Assembly (NCBI GenBank): GCA_030378005.1
Contig: JAUCGF010000121.1
Span: 1-37,596 of the forward strand
DNA: 37,596 bases
Source of the DNA: Desulfococcaceae bacterium HSG9
GTDB lineage: Bacteria > Desulfobacterota > Desulfobacteria > Desulfobacterales > JAUCGF01
Direction: 5' to 3'
Positions 17,534 to 26,291 of this stretch are shown in pieces (the stretch's first letter is position 1; every line of letters begins with the position of its first letter). The translations under genes and the position numbers were made by a program. The notes under the pieces are model-generated. The model was given only the letters and a program-made list of their open reading frames with translations, made no database searches and had not been told where the DNA came from.

Positions 17534-18625
17534 ATGAAAATTCAATTTACAGATCAACGCTTAGAATCTATTAAAAATAAAGTTTTCCAAAATGAACGCT
17601 TAACCGCCGAAGATGGCGCTGTCTTGTATGAAAGTAACGATCTGATCGGTGTCGGGCGGCTGGCCGATTATGTACGCCGCCGGAGGCACGGCACAAAAGC
17701 GTATTATATCTATAATCAACATCTGAATTACACTGATATTTGTGTCAACCGCTGTCTGTTCTGCGCTTATGCTAAAGATGAAGGACAACATGGCGCATTC
17801 ACCCTGACAACAGATGAAATCCGTGAACGGCTTAATGCGCGTCTTGATGAACCGATTTGTGAACTGCATATCGTCGGCGGATTGAATGATAATCTGCCTT
17901 ATGACTATTACACCGATTTGATTCGGACGGTTAAAGAAATCAGACCTCAGGCAACGGTCAAAGCGTTCACCGCCGTTGAAATTGATTATCTGGCGCATTT
18001 GGCCGACTTGTCGTTAAAGGATACCATTGAATCTCTGAAAGACGCCGGTCTGGGAATGCTTCCCGGCGGCGGTGCCGAAGTGATGAGCGCACGGGTACGT
18101 CAAAAATTGTTTCCCCGCAAAATCAGCCATGAACGCTGGTTGGAAATTATGCAAGCGGTTCACGAAGCCGGTCTGACGTCCAATGCCACGATGCTGTACG
18201 GCCATATTGAAACGGTTGCAGAACGGGTGAAGCATCTGATATTGCTACGCGAATTACAAGATAAAACAGGCGGATTCTCGGCTTTTATTCCGTTGGCATT
18301 TCATTCCCAAAACACGAAGTTAGCCCATATTGAACCAACCACCGGTTTTGATGATCTGAAAAATGTGGCGGTAGCGCGCCTGATGCTTGATAATTTCGAT
18401 CATATCAAAGCGTATTGGGTGATGATCGGCGAAAAGACAGCCCAAATTGCCCTGTTTTTCGGTGCTGATGATTTGGACGGCACGATTATTGAGGAAAAAA
18501 TCACGCATACGGCGGGCGCATCCACCGCCAAAGGATTAAGCGCTGAACAGATGGAAAATATGATTACTTCGGCAGGTTTTGAAGCTGTACGGCGGGATTC
18601 GTTTTATCGGCCGGTGCAAGATTAG
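17534..18625 (+). CDS. mqnE: Aminofutalosine synthase (radical SAM), menaquinone biosynthesis
   Basis: The protein has 363 residues. It is the radical-SAM enzyme that adds the 5'-deoxyadenosyl radical to 3-[(1-carboxyvinyl)oxy]benzoate to form 6-amino-6-deoxyfutalosine in the futalosine route to menaquinone. The cluster ligands are in YTDICVNRCLFCAY (C70, C74, C77). Family blocks include HIVGGLNDNLPYDYY, AFTAVEIDYLAHL, GLGMLPGGGAEV, SNATMLYGHIET and GGFSAFIPLAFHSQNTKL; the last three separate MqnE from the cyclase MqnC. Other mqn genes are not in the window. The stop lies 27 bp from the convergent lipid-kinase stop. Confidence 0.88.
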   Translation: MKIQFTDQRLESIKNKVFQNERLTAEDGAVLYESNDLIGVGRLADYVRRRRHGTKAYYIYNQHLNYTDICVNRCLFCAYAKDEGQHGAFTLTTDEIRERLNARLDEPICELHIVGGLNDNLPYDYYTDLIRTVKEIRPQATVKAFTAVEIDYLAHLADLSLKDTIESLKDAGLGMLPGGGAEVMSARVRQKLFPRKISHERWLEIMQAVHEAGLTSNATMLYGHIETVAERVKHLILLRELQDKTGGFSAFIPLAFHSQNTKLAHIEPTTGFDDLKNVAVARLMLDNFDHIKAYWVMIGEKTAQIALFFGADDLDGTIIEEKITHTAGASTAKGLSAEQMENMITSAGFEAVRRDSFYRPVQD

Positions 18626-18652
18626 GTATAAATTAATTCACCTGAACCGGCA

Positions 18653-19543
18653 TTACCGGCAAAAATACCTTACCCGTCGTGGCAACATTGTGAGGTGGGT
18701 GGGTGTAACGCCAAACATCTCGCCATCGGGCAGTAATTTTTTTTCAGGCTTCGTGCATATTGTCGCTGTTTTGCCTTGTATGACGCGAATTCTCGGATGA
18801 TCTACATGCGTTCCTTTGAAAAGCTTGGGCAACGTAACCAGCAAATTCAGCCGGCTGAACGGTTCCAGGATGACCGCATCGAACAGGCCGTCATCAATCT
18901 TAGCTTCCGGTGCCATTAGCATTTCACCGCCCGTATATCTGGAATTGCAAATTTCAACCAGACAATTCTTTCCGGAAATAAGTGTCCCGTCAATTTCCAT
19001 CCGCAAGTTGTAAAAATTCAGATTATACATGCGATGCCATACACCAATAATATAACTGAAATGACCTGTTCGGGGAAAGCGTGTCGCAGTCCGGGCAACA
19101 TCAGTGACAAAGCCCATTCCCATACAATTGACAAAGTAATAAATATTTGTATTTTGGGTAAAACGGCATACATCCACTGGCCGTGTCCTACGACGGGATA
19201 TGGCGTCAATGGCGTCTTTAGAAGAAAAAAGGTTCAAATCACGGGCAAACGAATTGCCCCGGCCGGCCGGAATAATTCCCAAAGGCGGTAACCGGGCTTG
19301 GTCGTGATGTTTCAAAACAGCGTTCAGCAAGTGATAGTTCGCGCCGTCACCTCCCATCGCAACCAATGCGTCATATTCCTGAAGCTTAATTGATCGGATA
19401 ATTTCATCGACATGATCACTATGGTAGGTCAGGAAAAGATCAAAAGCGATTTTATTGGCGCGTAAGCGTTTTTTCACCATCGGGATTAGTTGCTGACTTT
19501 TGTGTCCGCCTGCATGAGGGTTGGTTATTAGCACGATTTTCAT
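18653..19543 (-). CDS. Diacylglycerol kinase-like lipid kinase (YegS/DagK family)
   Basis: The protein has 296 residues from ATG 19543. It has the ATP-binding DAGK catalytic domain: MKIVLITNPHAGGHKS at the start, ALVAMGGDGANYHLLNAV (GGDG motif) and GIIPAGRGNSFARDL. The C-terminal beta-sandwich has MAPEAKIDDGLFDAVIL and the end LLPDGEMFGVTPTHLTMLP. It is predicted to phosphorylate a membrane lipid (diacylglycerol or a related species). I prefer the start at 19543 because AAGGGGGAAC lies just upstream and the protein then begins at the conserved NPxAG strand. An ATG at 19624 would translate into the inverted repeat at 19595. Confidence 0.88.
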   Translation of the reverse strand: MKIVLITNPHAGGHKSQQLIPMVKKRLRANKIAFDLFLTYHSDHVDEIIRSIKLQEYDALVAMGGDGANYHLLNAVLKHHDQARLPPLGIIPAGRGNSFARDLNLFSSKDAIDAISRRRTRPVDVCRFTQNTNIYYFVNCMGMGFVTDVARTATRFPRTGHFSYIIGVWHRMYNLNFYNLRMEIDGTLISGKNCLVEICNSRYTGGEMLMAPEAKIDDGLFDAVILEPFSRLNLLVTLPKLFKGTHVDHPRIRVIQGKTATICTKPEKKLLPDGEMFGVTPTHLTMLPRRVRYFCR

Positions 19544-19594
19544 TTTTGGGTGTTCCCCCTTGCCCATCATCAAAACCCGGCAATGCAAAGTTTT

Positions 19595-19757
19595 AAGGGA
19601 AGTTACAGAAAATAAACTACGCATATTACGCAGGATTTTGTTTCGTATTCAAGGCGCGATGAAGCGTGCATATCGGGATATGTGCGCTTTATCGCAACGA
19701 AGAAGACGGGCCAAAAGACAAGTAAGATACGTAGTTTATTTATTGTGACTTCCCTAA
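19595..19757. repeat. MITE-like element with nested hairpins
   Basis: Outer arms 19595-19621 (aagggaagttacag...) and 19730-19756 are imperfect inverted repeats about 27 bp long. Inside, gcgatgaagcgtgcatat pairs with atatgtgcgctttatcgc around ggg with three changes, most of them G-U compatible. The whole is about 163 bp without a gene. It is placed at the 5' end of the lipid-kinase gene and could form an RNA cruciform. Confidence 0.65.
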
Positions 19758-19951
19758 GTGTAAAGTTATTCCATTTTTTTACATAGAGTATAGCACAAAA
19801 CTCAGATGAAAAGCAATTTTTGTTTGGTTGTCAAAATACTATATCCGTCGAAAATTTATGGTGAATTTATAAATATGAAATAAATACTGATTGAAATTCA
19901 TTTATAACAATTCGTTTAAATTAATATTTTTTGTTTTGTTTCAACCTACCC

Positions 19952-19980
19952 TTGACAATAACTGAGTATCATAATAGATG
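19952..19980 (+). promoter_or_regulatory. Candidate sigma-70-type promoter of the acs cluster
   Basis: A perfect -35 box TTGACA (19952-19957) lies in AT-rich DNA. At 17-bp spacing the -10 would be TAGATG, a weak match; ATAATA lies slightly closer. If used, transcription starts near 19985 and leaves a leader of about 265 bases before acsD. Confidence 0.4.
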
Positions 19981-19984
19981 TGAT

Positions 19985-20250
19985 GGTTTATGAAAAAATT
20001 CGTTAAAGAATATAAGAAATTATCAAAGAAAGGGGGGATGGCATACTAACACACCGGGGCGGATTAAACCGCGCCCGTGAATATGACAAATTTCAGCAAG
20101 TGAACACAACTCACTAAAATCAATAGTATTCGTTCAGCTTACGCCAAGCAATCGTGATGTATCAATCTCTGCCAGGCTGATTTTTGAGACAACCTGAACG
20201 TTTACAAACCATGATCTTTAACCAAGGGATCATCGACTAAGGAGGAACCA
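19985..20250 (+). promoter_or_regulatory. Long structured leader of the acs cluster
   Basis: The roughly 265 bases before acsD hold several dyads. CGGGGCGG pairs with CCGCGCCCG around ATTAAA near 20058. cgttcag (20131-20137) pairs with ctgaacg (20194-20200) around 56 bases. A hairpin atgatcttt/aagggatcat (20211-20233) sits just before the AAGGAGGA ribosome site. A 19-codon frame MKKFVKEYKKLSKKGGMAY (19990-20049) precedes them. I see no B12 box or other riboswitch core that I know. A cis-regulatory RNA or attenuator is a reasonable inference. 19758-19951 is AT-rich without a gene. Confidence 0.4.
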
Positions 20251-21786
20251 TTGGGCTTGGAAATTCACAAAGAAGCTTATGCGGGAAGCATAAAAAACAT
20301 TACAATCGGAAAGGGTGACAATGCCATCACAGTTGGCGGTGAAACCTGTTATCCGTTTTATCAATTCGAGGGCGAAATGGCCAATAAACCTCGGATTGCT
20401 ATGGAAATTTGGGATATGGAGCCGGATGAATGGCCTGAAGCGGCGCTCGCTCCTTTTAAGGATGTTGCCAATGATCCGGCGGCTTGGGCCAAAAAATGCG
20501 TCGAAGAATATGGCGCTGAAATGATCGTACTCCAACTGAAAAGCACGGATCCGAACAGTAAGGATGCCAGCGCCGATGAAGCTGCGGCCACGGTTAAAAA
20601 GGTTCTGGCCGCAATTGATGTGCCGCTGATTATTTGGGGTACAGCCAATGTTCAAAAAGATGAAGAAGTTTTAAAGAAAATTTCCGAAGAGTGCGAGGGG
20701 GAAAAACTGACCTTCGGGCCGGTGGACGATAAAAATTATAAAGGTATCGGCGCCAGCGCCATGGGCTATGGCCACACGATCATTTCTTCATCGCCCATTG
20801 ACGTGAACATTGCCAAACAGGTCAATATTTTACTGGAAAATCTGGGTATGCCAATGGACCGTGTAGTTGTTGACCCCACGACCGGCGGTTTGGGCTACGG
20901 TATGGAATATTCCTATTCCGTGATGGAACGGTTAAGCATGGCCGCCATGAGTCAGGGCGATGACAAGCTTCAGTTCCCGATTATCAACAACCTCGGCAAT
21001 GAAGTCTGGAAATGCAAGGAAGCCAAACTCACGGCCGATGAAGAACCGACACTGGGCGATCCGGAAAAACGTGGCATCCTTATGGAAACCGTGGGTGCGA
21101 TCACCTACCTGATGGCTGGTTCGAATGTTTTGTTCATGCGCCATCCCGAATCAATCCGCATGGTGCGTGCTTATGTTGACCTGCTCATGGACGGCGGTAA
21201 AGCCGATGGCATTGACGGCATCACCAAAAAATTGGATGATGTTGACATTGATTTGGCATCCCTGGCTCCTGAGCCGGATTTGACTATTGTCGAAGAAAAA
21301 GCCAAAAAGGCGGCGCCGGCCAAAAAAGCCGCACCGGCTAAAAAGGCCGCACCAGCCCAAAAGGCAGCCGCGCCAAAACCGGCGGTCGTTCCAGAAGCGG
21401 TCAAGGAAGTAAAGATTGAGATGCCGGCGGCATGTGACACGGCTGCAAATGAAAAAGCGGAGGCGGAAGCCAAAGCCAAAGAATTTGCCAAAAAAGAGGC
21501 GGAAGCAAAAGCCAAAGCGGATGCAGATGCCAAGGCCAAAGCGGAGGCCGAGGCTGCGGTCAAAGCAAAAGCGGAGGCGGAAGCAGAAGCTACGGCCAAA
21601 GCAAAAGCTGAAGAAATTGCCAAGCGTGAGGCCGAAGAAGAAGCGATAAGGCAGCAAAGAGCCAAAGAGCATGAAGAGAGAATGGCAGCGGCGCCCAAAG
21701 AAAAAGATAAAAAAACTACTATGACGGCGGCCAAAACCCAGAAATCAGCTCTTGGTAAATTCAGAAGCAAAATGAGAAGACGCTAA
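20251..21786 (+). CDS. acsD: Acetyl-CoA decarbonylase/synthase delta subunit (corrinoid protein small subunit) with long C-terminal tail
   Basis: The protein has 511 residues from a TTG start with AAGGAGGA six bases before it. With AcsC it forms the corrinoid iron-sulfur protein that carries the methyl group between AcsE and AcsB. The TIM-barrel core (about 1-345) has TVGGETCYPFYQFEG, IWDMEPDEWPEA, GASAMGYGHTIISSSPID, DPTTGGLGYGMEYSYSVMER and MAGSNVLFMRHPESIR, all family landmarks. Beyond residue 346 lies about 165 residues that are not part of the usual subunit: AKKAAP repeats, then an Ala/Lys/Glu helix-rich stretch (about 395-475), and a basic end KFRSKMRRR. The tail could be a coiled coil or polyanion-binding arm; its role is unknown. 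It is the first gene of the acs cluster. Confidence 0.93.
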   Translation: MGLEIHKEAYAGSIKNITIGKGDNAITVGGETCYPFYQFEGEMANKPRIAMEIWDMEPDEWPEAALAPFKDVANDPAAWAKKCVEEYGAEMIVLQLKSTDPNSKDASADEAAATVKKVLAAIDVPLIIWGTANVQKDEEVLKKISEECEGEKLTFGPVDDKNYKGIGASAMGYGHTIISSSPIDVNIAKQVNILLENLGMPMDRVVVDPTTGGLGYGMEYSYSVMERLSMAAMSQGDDKLQFPIINNLGNEVWKCKEAKLTADEEPTLGDPEKRGILMETVGAITYLMAGSNVLFMRHPESIRMVRAYVDLLMDGGKADGIDGITKKLDDVDIDLASLAPEPDLTIVEEKAKKAAPAKKAAPAKKAAPAQKAAAPKPAVVPEAVKEVKIEMPAACDTAANEKAEAEAKAKEFAKKEAEAKAKADADAKAKAEAEAAVKAKAEAEAEATAKAKAEEIAKREAEEEAIRQQRAKEHEERMAAAPKEKDKKTTMTAAKTQKSALGKFRSKMRRR

Positions 21787-21838
21787 TTTTTCAGGATAAA
21801 AAACAAAATTAACATTATAATATGAGGAGGAACCTCTG

Positions 21839-23872
21839 ATGGCAGAAGTAAAAGCAAAAGTAGCAAGGCCGGTCAAAGCCAAAAAACTGGCTGATCCGGT
21901 TGCATCTACCATAGATATAGCATCACAGGAGATGATAGCCCGTGCCCAGAAATTGGGTGTTGAAACGATTTTTGACAGAGCCCAGAATATGAAACCGTGC
22001 AATATCGGTGTACAGGGAATTTGCTGTAAAAATTGCTCAATGGGTCCCTGCCGGCTTCCACTACCCAAAGGCGGCATTGAGGGTGAAGACACCCGCAAGG
22101 GCCTGTGTGGTGCGACAGCCAATACCATCGCAGCGCGCAATTTCATTCGGATGATCGCCGGCGGCGCCGCCGCTCACTCCGATCATGGACGAAGTGTGGC
22201 TGAGGTGTTTTTGTCGGCGGCCAGAAAACAAACGAATGACTATACAATAAAGGATGTCGACAGGCTTTTGGATGTCGCTCCTTATCTGGGTGTGGCCACT
22301 ACGGTTGAAGTTGACGGCGAAGAACTGGACAGGGATATCGACGAAATCGCCGTTGAATTTGGTGAAAAAGCCATGGCTGAATGGGGCAAACCGGAAGGCC
22401 AGTTGACCTATGCCAAAAGGGCGCCCGCACCCCTGTATGAGAAATGGGAAAAGGCCGGTGTTATTCCCAGGAATATCGACCGGGAGATTGTAGAGATTAT
22501 GCATCGCACCCACATGGGTGTTGACCAGGACTACAAAAACCTGATGAAGCAGGGCACTCGAGCATCTATCGCAGACGGCTGGGGAGGATCCATGCTTGCT
22601 ACTGACATGCAGGATATACTTTTCGGAACGCCTTATCCCCTTCAGGCTGAGTCCAATATCGGGATTATGAAGGAAGATCATGTGAATGTGATCGTTCACG
22701 GTCACGAACCGGTGCTTTCAGAAATGATCGTGGCGGCCTCCCAGACCAAGGAAATGCTTGACTATGCCAAGTCAAAAGGTGCCAACGGAATCCAACTGGG
22801 CGGCATCTGCTGCACGGCCAATGAGATTCTGCAACGTCACGGCGTGCCGCCGGCAGGCAATTTTCTCCAGCAGGAACTGGTCATTGTCACTGGCGCCTGT
22901 GATGCCATGGTGGTGGATATCCAGTGTATCATGCAGAACCTGGCCAATGTGGCCAAGTGCTTCCACACCAAACTGATCACCACCCATCCCATTGCCAGGA
23001 TGGAGCAGGACCATGTAATCCACATCGAATTCGATGAACACCATGCCATGGAAGACGCCAAACGGATTCTTACAATGGCCATTGACAATTTTCAAAATCG
23101 TGGCCGTGATATTATGATTCCGAAACAAAAAGCCACTCAGATTGCTGGCTTTGGCGTTGAGTCAATCCAATACCATCTGGGCGGTTCATTCCGTGGTTCA
23201 TACTATACATTGAATGATAATATTATCAACGGCCGGATTCGCGGCGGCGCGGGTGTGGTCGGATGCAATAATGCCAGGCAAAAACATAATGATGCCTGCA
23301 TTGGTATAATAAAAGAATTGATTAAAAATGACGTTATCGTCATAACCACCGGGTGTAACGCCATTGCCTGCGCGACTGAAGGACTGTTGACGCCGGAATC
23401 CGCAGCGGTTTATTGCGGCCCCGGTTTGGCTGAAGTGTGTGAAACCGTCGGCATTCCGCCGGTGTTGCATCTCGGTTCTTGTGTGGATAACAGCCGCATT
23501 CTGCTGGCTCTGACAGAAATGGTCAAAGCGGGCGGACTCGGTAATGATATCTGTGATCTGCCAGCAGCCGGAAGCGCACCGGAATGGATGAGTGAAAAAG
23601 CGATATCCATCGGACATTATTTTGTTTCTTCCGGTGTCTATACCGTATTCGGCGGTATGTTGCCGACGACGGGCGCCCCCGAGTTTGAGAATTATATATT
23701 TAAAGAGTTTGAAAATAAATTTGGAGGAATGTGGGACATGGTGATAGATCCCATCGAACATGCCCATGCGATCATCGCCCATATTGATAAAAAACGCAAA
23801 GCGCTCGGCATTGATAAAGCCCGTGAAAGAGTGCTCATGGACATGGCGGATCGCCAGGCCCTTGATGCGTAA
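21839..23872 (+). CDS. acsA: Carbon monoxide dehydrogenase, ACS-associated (beta) subunit
   Basis: The protein has 677 residues. It interconverts CO2 and CO at a Ni-Fe-S C-cluster and passes CO to AcsB. The N-terminal cluster ligands are visible as C54, C62 (D-cluster type), C63, C66, C71 and C90 (B-cluster type) in MKPCNIGVQGICCKNCSMGP and GLCGAT. C-cluster blocks include LGGICCTANEIL, VTGACDAMVVDIQC, GVVGCNNAR, VITTGCNAIACATEG, YCGPGLAEVC and HLGSCVDNSR. The start has AGGAGGA at a good distance. It lies between acsD and acsB, the usual ACS-linked context; no cooC maturation gene is adjacent. Confidence 0.97.
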   Translation: MAEVKAKVARPVKAKKLADPVASTIDIASQEMIARAQKLGVETIFDRAQNMKPCNIGVQGICCKNCSMGPCRLPLPKGGIEGEDTRKGLCGATANTIAARNFIRMIAGGAAAHSDHGRSVAEVFLSAARKQTNDYTIKDVDRLLDVAPYLGVATTVEVDGEELDRDIDEIAVEFGEKAMAEWGKPEGQLTYAKRAPAPLYEKWEKAGVIPRNIDREIVEIMHRTHMGVDQDYKNLMKQGTRASIADGWGGSMLATDMQDILFGTPYPLQAESNIGIMKEDHVNVIVHGHEPVLSEMIVAASQTKEMLDYAKSKGANGIQLGGICCTANEILQRHGVPPAGNFLQQELVIVTGACDAMVVDIQCIMQNLANVAKCFHTKLITTHPIARMEQDHVIHIEFDEHHAMEDAKRILTMAIDNFQNRGRDIMIPKQKATQIAGFGVESIQYHLGGSFRGSYYTLNDNIINGRIRGGAGVVGCNNARQKHNDACIGIIKELIKNDVIVITTGCNAIACATEGLLTPESAAVYCGPGLAEVCETVGIPPVLHLGSCVDNSRILLALTEMVKAGGLGNDICDLPAAGSAPEWMSEKAISIGHYFVSSGVYTVFGGMLPTTGAPEFENYIFKEFENKFGGMWDMVIDPIEHAHAIIAHIDKKRKALGIDKARERVLMDMADRQALDA

Positions 23873-23926
23873 CCGTCAGTTATTAATAATTCTAAATGAA
23901 AATCCTCAACGAAGGAGGAATATGAT

Positions 23927-26140
23927 ATGTCTAAGTTAGTCGCATTTGCCGCCATTCAGGGTGGCTATAAAGTTGTTTCAACTACGGAAGGTGCGTATAC
24001 CAGAGCGTTGGAAACCTTTGACGCCGCATCTAAAATTGAGTTTCCGAATACTGGCTATTATCTGCCGGTTATATATTCATTGACCGGTATAAAGGTTGAA
24101 ACCCTTGAAGATATTAAAGAACCGCTTGAATTTGCGCGTGATTTGCTGCCGAAGCATATTAAGGGTAAAAATCATCTACCCTATCTGGGTCCCCTATTGG
24201 ATGCAGGCATGGCCTCAATTTTCTGCTATGAAATTTTGGAAGCCCTGCGCATTTTAAGAGAACCGGATTTCTATTTTTCCCAGGAAGACCCGGATATCGA
24301 AGCCGGCAAAATCTGGGTCGGCCCTGCCGATGATATTATCCTGCGTAAACGCGGCGTTGAATTTGTTGACGGCTCCGCGCCCGGTTTTGCAGCCATCGTA
24401 GGTGCCTGCCCGACTCCGGAAATTGCCAAGGCGATTGTCGAGGATTACCAGAAAAAGAACCTCTACATTTTCTGCGCCGCACATCATAACGGCACCTCGG
24501 TAGTTGAGCAATTGATTGAAGCCGGTGTCCAGATTGGTTGGGGCACTCGTATCGTACCTTTTGGCCCGGACATCTCATCTGCGGTCTTTGCGCTCGGTTT
24601 TGCCAACCGTGCTGCCATGGCTTTTGGTGGTGTGCAGCCCGGTGATTACAAGACAATCCTGCATTACAACAAAGATCGTATTTTCGCTTTTGTAAACGCC
24701 TTTGGCGACATCGGCACTGAATGGGGCGTGGCGGCCGCCGGTTGTGTTAACTGGGGCTTCCCGACTTTGGCCGATACTGACATTCCCGAAATTCTGCCCA
24801 CCGGTATCTGTACGTATGAACATGTTGTGGCCAATGTGCCGCATGATGAAATCAATCAGAGATCCGTGGAAGTGCGCGGTCTTAAAGTGCATGTCTCTTC
24901 CATTGAAATTCCCTGTGCTTTCGGTCCGGCGTATGAAGGCGAACGTGTGCGCGGCAAAGACCTTTACTGTCAGATGGGTGGTGGCAAATCCCAGTGTACT
25001 GAACTGGTCAAAGGCGCCGAAATGAATGAAATTGAGGATGGCAAAGTTAATCTGATCGGTCCTGATATCACGGATATGCAAAAAGGCGAAGTTCTGCCGC
25101 TGGGTATTTATGTTCAGGTGGCCAGCCGCGAATTTCAGGAAGATTTCGAGCCGATTCTGGAACGTCAGATTCATCACCTGATCAATTACATTCAGGGCAT
25201 TATGCACATCGGGCAGCGTGATATTGCCTGGATTCGTTTGGGCGAGGCCGGTAAAGACAAAGGCTTCACTCTGAAAGACATCGGTGTTGTGCTGCACGCC
25301 AAGTTCCATCAGGATTTCACCAAAATCGTCGATAAAGTTCAGGTTACGCTTTACACGAATAAAGAAGACGTGGATAAACTGACCGCTCGCGCCCGTGCTG
25401 AATATAAAAAACGGGATGAACGTGTTGACAAGATGACCGATGAAGATGTGGAAACCTATTACTCATGCACCCTGTGCCAATCTTTCGCACCTACCCATGT
25501 TTGCTCGGTCAGCCCGGAAAGAACCGGACTTTGCGGAGCGTATAACTGGATGGACTGCAAAGCTTCTTTTGAGATCAATCCTACCGGCCCGAACCAGCCG
25601 ATTGAAAAAGGGGAATGTGTTGATCCGAAACTGGGTCAGTGGAAAGGTGTCAACGATTTTATTTACAAAGCTTCCCGCGGAGCCATCACCCATTATAACT
25701 TCTACTCAATGGTGCAAGACCCCATGACAACATGCGGTTGCTGCGAAGCCATCGCTGCCATGCTGCCCTCGTGCAACGGCGTTATGACTGTGGGTCGTGA
25801 TTACACCGGTGAAACTCCCTGTGGTATGAAGTTCACCACATTGGCAGGCGTTATGGGCGGCGGACAGTCTTCGCCCGGTTTTGTAGGCCATTCCAAGTTC
25901 AACATCACCCAAGGCAAGTTTTTGCTTGGCGATGGTGGACTCTTGCGGATGGTTTGGATGCCCAAAGCGTTGAAAGAAGAGATCAAAGAAAGAATTATGA
26001 AACGCGGTGAAATCATGGGCGTTCCTGATTTGTATGACAAAATCGCCGATGAAACTGTTGGAATAACTGAGGAAGAGATTCTGCCGTTCCTCGAAAAAGT
26101 CGGCCATCCGGCTCTGAACATGGATCCGTTGATCGGTTAA
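23927..26140 (+). CDS. acsB: Acetyl-CoA synthase (alpha subunit)
   Basis: The protein has 737 residues. It condenses CO, the corrinoid-bound methyl group and CoA into acetyl-CoA at the A-cluster. The [4Fe-4S] ligands are in YSCTLCQSFAPTHVC and GLC (C514, C517, C526, C536). The distal nickel site is the C-G-C motif at 603-605 (TTCGCCEAI). The N-terminal CO-tunnel domain, which docks on AcsA, is present (KLVAFAAIQGGYKVV; YLPVIYSLTGIKVETLED), so this is the bacterial-type full-length enzyme and not the short archaeal CdhC. GAAGGAGGAATATG gives a strong start. A hairpin follows in the gap to acsC. Confidence 0.97.
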   Translation: MSKLVAFAAIQGGYKVVSTTEGAYTRALETFDAASKIEFPNTGYYLPVIYSLTGIKVETLEDIKEPLEFARDLLPKHIKGKNHLPYLGPLLDAGMASIFCYEILEALRILREPDFYFSQEDPDIEAGKIWVGPADDIILRKRGVEFVDGSAPGFAAIVGACPTPEIAKAIVEDYQKKNLYIFCAAHHNGTSVVEQLIEAGVQIGWGTRIVPFGPDISSAVFALGFANRAAMAFGGVQPGDYKTILHYNKDRIFAFVNAFGDIGTEWGVAAAGCVNWGFPTLADTDIPEILPTGICTYEHVVANVPHDEINQRSVEVRGLKVHVSSIEIPCAFGPAYEGERVRGKDLYCQMGGGKSQCTELVKGAEMNEIEDGKVNLIGPDITDMQKGEVLPLGIYVQVASREFQEDFEPILERQIHHLINYIQGIMHIGQRDIAWIRLGEAGKDKGFTLKDIGVVLHAKFHQDFTKIVDKVQVTLYTNKEDVDKLTARARAEYKKRDERVDKMTDEDVETYYSCTLCQSFAPTHVCSVSPERTGLCGAYNWMDCKASFEINPTGPNQPIEKGECVDPKLGQWKGVNDFIYKASRGAITHYNFYSMVQDPMTTCGCCEAIAAMLPSCNGVMTVGRDYTGETPCGMKFTTLAGVMGGGQSSPGFVGHSKFNITQGKFLLGDGGLLRMVWMPKALKEEIKERIMKRGEIMGVPDLYDKIADETVGITEEEILPFLEKVGHPALNMDPLIG

Positions 26141-26236
26141 ACGTAAGGAGTGTGAAGTTTGAAGGTACAAGTTTCAAGTTATCATCAACTTCACACTTGT
26201 AACTTATAGGGTTCTTTCTTCTAACTCAAAAAAAAA

Positions 26237-26261
26237 AGGTGGCGGCTGATACCGCCGCCTT
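26237..26261. other. Intergenic hairpin between acsB and acsC
   Basis: aaggtggcgg pairs with ccgccgcctt (one G-U) around ctgata. The plus-strand side has no T-run, so read-through to acsC is likely. On the minus strand an A-run upstream would give a U-tract. It may stabilise or process the mRNA between the two genes. Confidence 0.5.
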
Positions 26262-26291
26262 AGCTTAAACATATAATGTAAGGAGACCAAA

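Noticed and set aside
19985..20250. Cobalamin, SAM or THF riboswitch in the acs leader
   Set aside because: The downstream genes suggested it, but I could not find a B12 box or the conserved cores of these classes, so only an unclassified leader is reported.
21151..21770. Long minus-strand open frames opposite the acsD tail
   Set aside because: They arise from the low-complexity GCC/AAA/GAA codons of the tail. The translations are monotonous (Phe/Arg/Gly or Ala/Ser runs), there is no ribosome site, and the plus-strand frame is the conserved gene.
22061..22705. 214-codon minus-strand frame inside acsA
   Set aside because: It lies fully antisense to conserved CODH coding sequence, shows no family motifs and has no independent upstream signals.
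24575..25309. 244-codon minus-strand frame inside acsB
   Set aside because: It is antisense to the strongly conserved AcsB gene and is explained by its codon usage; composition is not protein-like.
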